Assembly: GCF_013003965.1 (NCBI RefSeq)
Contig: NZ_CP053069.1
Location: 2,883,419-2,947,418, forward strand
Direction: 5' to 3'
DNA length: 64,000 bases
Origin: Usitatibacter rugosus
GTDB lineage: Bacteria; Pseudomonadota; Gammaproteobacteria; Burkholderiales; Usitatibacteraceae
This document shows positions 62,557 to 64,000 of the stretch, one piece after another (position 1 is the first letter of the stretch; every line of letters starts with the position of its first letter). The notes below the pieces were generated by a model, which had not been told where the DNA came from, did not search any database, and saw nothing but the letters and a program-made list of their open reading frames with translations. The position numbers and the translations under genes are program-made.

Positions 62557-64000
62557 CTAGCTGCCGAGCTTGGTCGGGGCCTTCGGGCGCGGCGCCTGCG
62601 CCGGCTGCTGCGGCTGGTCGTCGGGGTTCTTCTTCTCGAGCGCGTCCTTGCGGACGCTGAAGCCCACGCGGTTGCGCACGCTCGAGAGCGACGCTTCCAT
62701 TTCCTGGGCGGCCACCGCCGAGCGCAGCTGCGTGCCCAGGCCTTCGCGGCGGGCGTCGTCGATCTTCTCCACGTCGATCACCTTGGTGATCCTCACCAGC
62801 GAGTAGCCCGCGGGCGTGGTCGTGCCGACGAACGCCGGGAGCTTCTTCGCATCCGCGCGCAGCACCGCATCGACCACCGGCGGGAAGAGCCCGCCCGGCT
62901 TCTGGCGGTTCACGGCGAGCGACGCGGGCCACTTGATGTCTTCCGCCTTGCCTTCGCGGGCCGCCTTCAGCTTCGCCTCGCCGTCGGCCTGCGCGAGCTT
63001 CAGCGCCTCCTCGCGCTGGTAGCGGCGCTGCACGTCCGCCTGCACGGCCTCGAAGGGCCGCACCTCGGAAGGCTTGTGCTCCACGACGCGCGCGGCGATC
63101 AGCACGCCGGGGCGCACTTCGAGGGCGGTGGTGTTGCGCTTGTTCTTGATCGCGTCGTCCGAGAAGAGCTCGGCGAGGAGCTTCGGGTTGTTCAGCGCGG
63201 GCGGGGCGCCGGCGCCGTTCTTGGACAGCCAGCCCGTGGGCTGCACGGGGAGCTTCAGCAGCTCGGAGGCGGGCTTCAGGCCCGTCGGCTGCGAGAAGAC
63301 GATGTCGGCGAACGGATCGGCCACTTCGGCGAACTTCGCCGAGGCCGCACGCTTCTTCAGCTCCGCCTCGATCTCGGGCGTGGCGTCGGCGAGCGACTTC
63401 ACGCGCTCGGGCTTGATGTCGGTGACCAGGATCACGTGGTAGCCGAAGTCGCTCAGCACGGGGCCGACGATGTCGCCCTTCTTCGCGGCGAAGGCGGCAT
63501 CCTCGAAGGGCTTCACCATCGCGCCGCGCGGGAAGAAGCCGAGGTCCCCGCCCTGCACGGCCGAGCCCGGGTCCTGCGATTCCTTCTTCGCGACGTCGGC
63601 GAAGCTCTTGGGGTTCTTGCGAACGGCGTCGGCGATGGCCTGGGCTTTCGCCTGCGCGGCCTTCTTGTCCGCTTCGGGCGCGTCGGCCTTGGCGTTGATA
63701 AGGATGTGCGAGGCCTTGCGCTCTTCCTTCTGGCCCCACTTGCCCGCCTTCATCTGCTCGTCGTAGTTACCCTTCACCTCGTCGGCGGAAACCGATGCCT
63801 GGGGCGCCAGCGTGTCGGACGAGACCTCGATGAACTCCGCGCGGACCTGCTCGGGGATCGTGAACTCGGCCTTGTGCGATTCGTACCAGGCCTTGGCCAG
63901 CTCGGGGGTGATGGTGACCTTGGAGGCGTATGCATCGGGCGCGAAGGTGACGACGCTCACCTCGCGCGACTGCTCGGACAGGCGGATGAAGTTGTCGAGC
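62557..64000 (-). CDS. ppiD: Periplasmic peptidyl-prolyl isomerase PpiD, partial (N-terminus beyond window)
   Basis: The C-terminal ~480 residues of a membrane-anchored PPIase/chaperone; the 5' end lies beyond base 64000. The SurA-N-like chaperone region comes first (LDNFIRLSEQSREVSVVTF at the window edge). The parvulin domain is EERKASHILINAKADAP through QDPGSAVQGGDLGFFPRGAMVKPFEDAAF (split), ending GPVLSDFGYHVILVTDI, then a C-terminal chaperone domain. Tail KAPTKLGS. The stop is 9 bp from the fabI stop, so the two genes converge without a visible hairpin terminator. Confidence 0.92.
   Translation of the reverse strand, partial: LDNFIRLSEQSREVSVVTFAPDAYASKVTITPELAKAWYESHKAEFTIPEQVRAEFIEVSSDTLAPQASVSADEVKGNYDEQMKAGKWGQKEERKASHILINAKADAPEADKKAAQAKAQAIADAVRKNPKSFADVAKKESQDPGSAVQGGDLGFFPRGAMVKPFEDAAFAAKKGDIVGPVLSDFGYHVILVTDIKPERVKSLADATPEIEAELKKRAASAKFAEVADPFADIVFSQPTGLKPASELLKLPVQPTGWLSKNGAGAPPALNNPKLLAELFSDDAIKNKRNTTALEVRPGVLIAARVVEHKPSEVRPFEAVQADVQRRYQREEALKLAQADGEAKLKAAREGKAEDIKWPASLAVNRQKPGGLFPPVVDAVLRADAKKLPAFVGTTTPAGYSLVRITKVIDVEKIDDARREGLGTQLRSAVAAQEMEASLSSVRNRVGFSVRKDALEKKNPDDQPQQPAQAPRPKAPTKLGS

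Noticed and set aside
1-64000. Search for tRNA or rRNA genes, prophage and secretion or defence islands
   Set aside because: No cloverleaf-like sequence, rRNA motif, integrase, transposase or defence gene was recognised by reading. A covariance-model scan would settle the tRNA point.

Overview
The window is GC-rich, densely coded chromosomal DNA from a Gram-negative bacterium, most probably a betaproteobacterium. The evidence is the cysI-DUF934-cysH-cysD-cysN-cobA gene order with an Fe-S type CysH, a DUF1841 gene, an orphan RnfB next to nth, Bpt/Aat N-degron transferases, a gloB/rnhA/dnaQ neighbourhood, and a FabI/PpiD pair. I cannot name the genus from sequence alone. There are no rRNA or tRNA genes, no phage, no transposase and no CRISPR array.

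Layout. 0-6.6 kb: the start of a FecR-domain gene (minus strand, runs off the left edge), then a TetR regulator controlling an RND efflux pair with a small membrane protein, then a Rieske-like exported protein. 6.6-19 kb: a sulfur assimilation block. A CysB-type LysR regulator is divergent from cysI, DUF934, cysH, cysD, cysN, cobA, the sulfate ABC transporter (sbp, cysT, cysW, cysA), a ferredoxin-NADP reductase and a rhodanese. Together they import sulfate, activate it to APS, reduce it to sulfite and sulfide, and supply siroheme precursor and electrons. 19-26.3 kb: a 1-Cys peroxiredoxin, a second CysB-type regulator, and an ssu operon (ssuE, two ssuA, ssuD, ssuC, a 45-residue ORF, ssuB) for organosulfonate sulfur.

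26.3-35 kb: a lipoprotein, a large secreted glycosidase-like protein with two C-terminal repeats, then aat, bpt, pyrD, ald, rnfB, nth and DUF1841. 35-40.5 kb (minus strand): two cytochromes c, then a compact gene set for a methyltransferase, RNase HI, DnaQ exonuclease, a GGDEF-EAL protein, an ECF sigma factor and a cupin protein. 40.5-50 kb: gloB, a GNAT acetyltransferase, a very large SARP-type regulator, a membrane protein, the TldD/TldE protease pair and a LysM lytic transglycosylase. 50.4-61.7 kb (minus strand): a peptide ABC transporter operon with three tandem binding proteins, two permeases, a fused ATPase, and a secreted M3 oligopeptidase. 61.7-64 kb: fabI and a ppiD fragment (runs off the right edge).

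The most unusual content is non-coding. Several intergenic regions hold large palindromes whose arms are built from short tandem units. Two copies of one ~300 bp composite element (16.3 and 50.1 kb) have flanks in the same orientation but a ~68 bp core in opposite orientation, as if the core had flipped between its inverted repeats. Other notable signals are a three-copy heptamer array with exact 11 bp spacing upstream of the SARP gene, a double operator overlapping the tetR promoter and ribosome binding site, a perfect 19 bp-arm palindrome read as the C-terminus of CysH, and a perfect 28 bp inverted repeat bracketing one permease gene.
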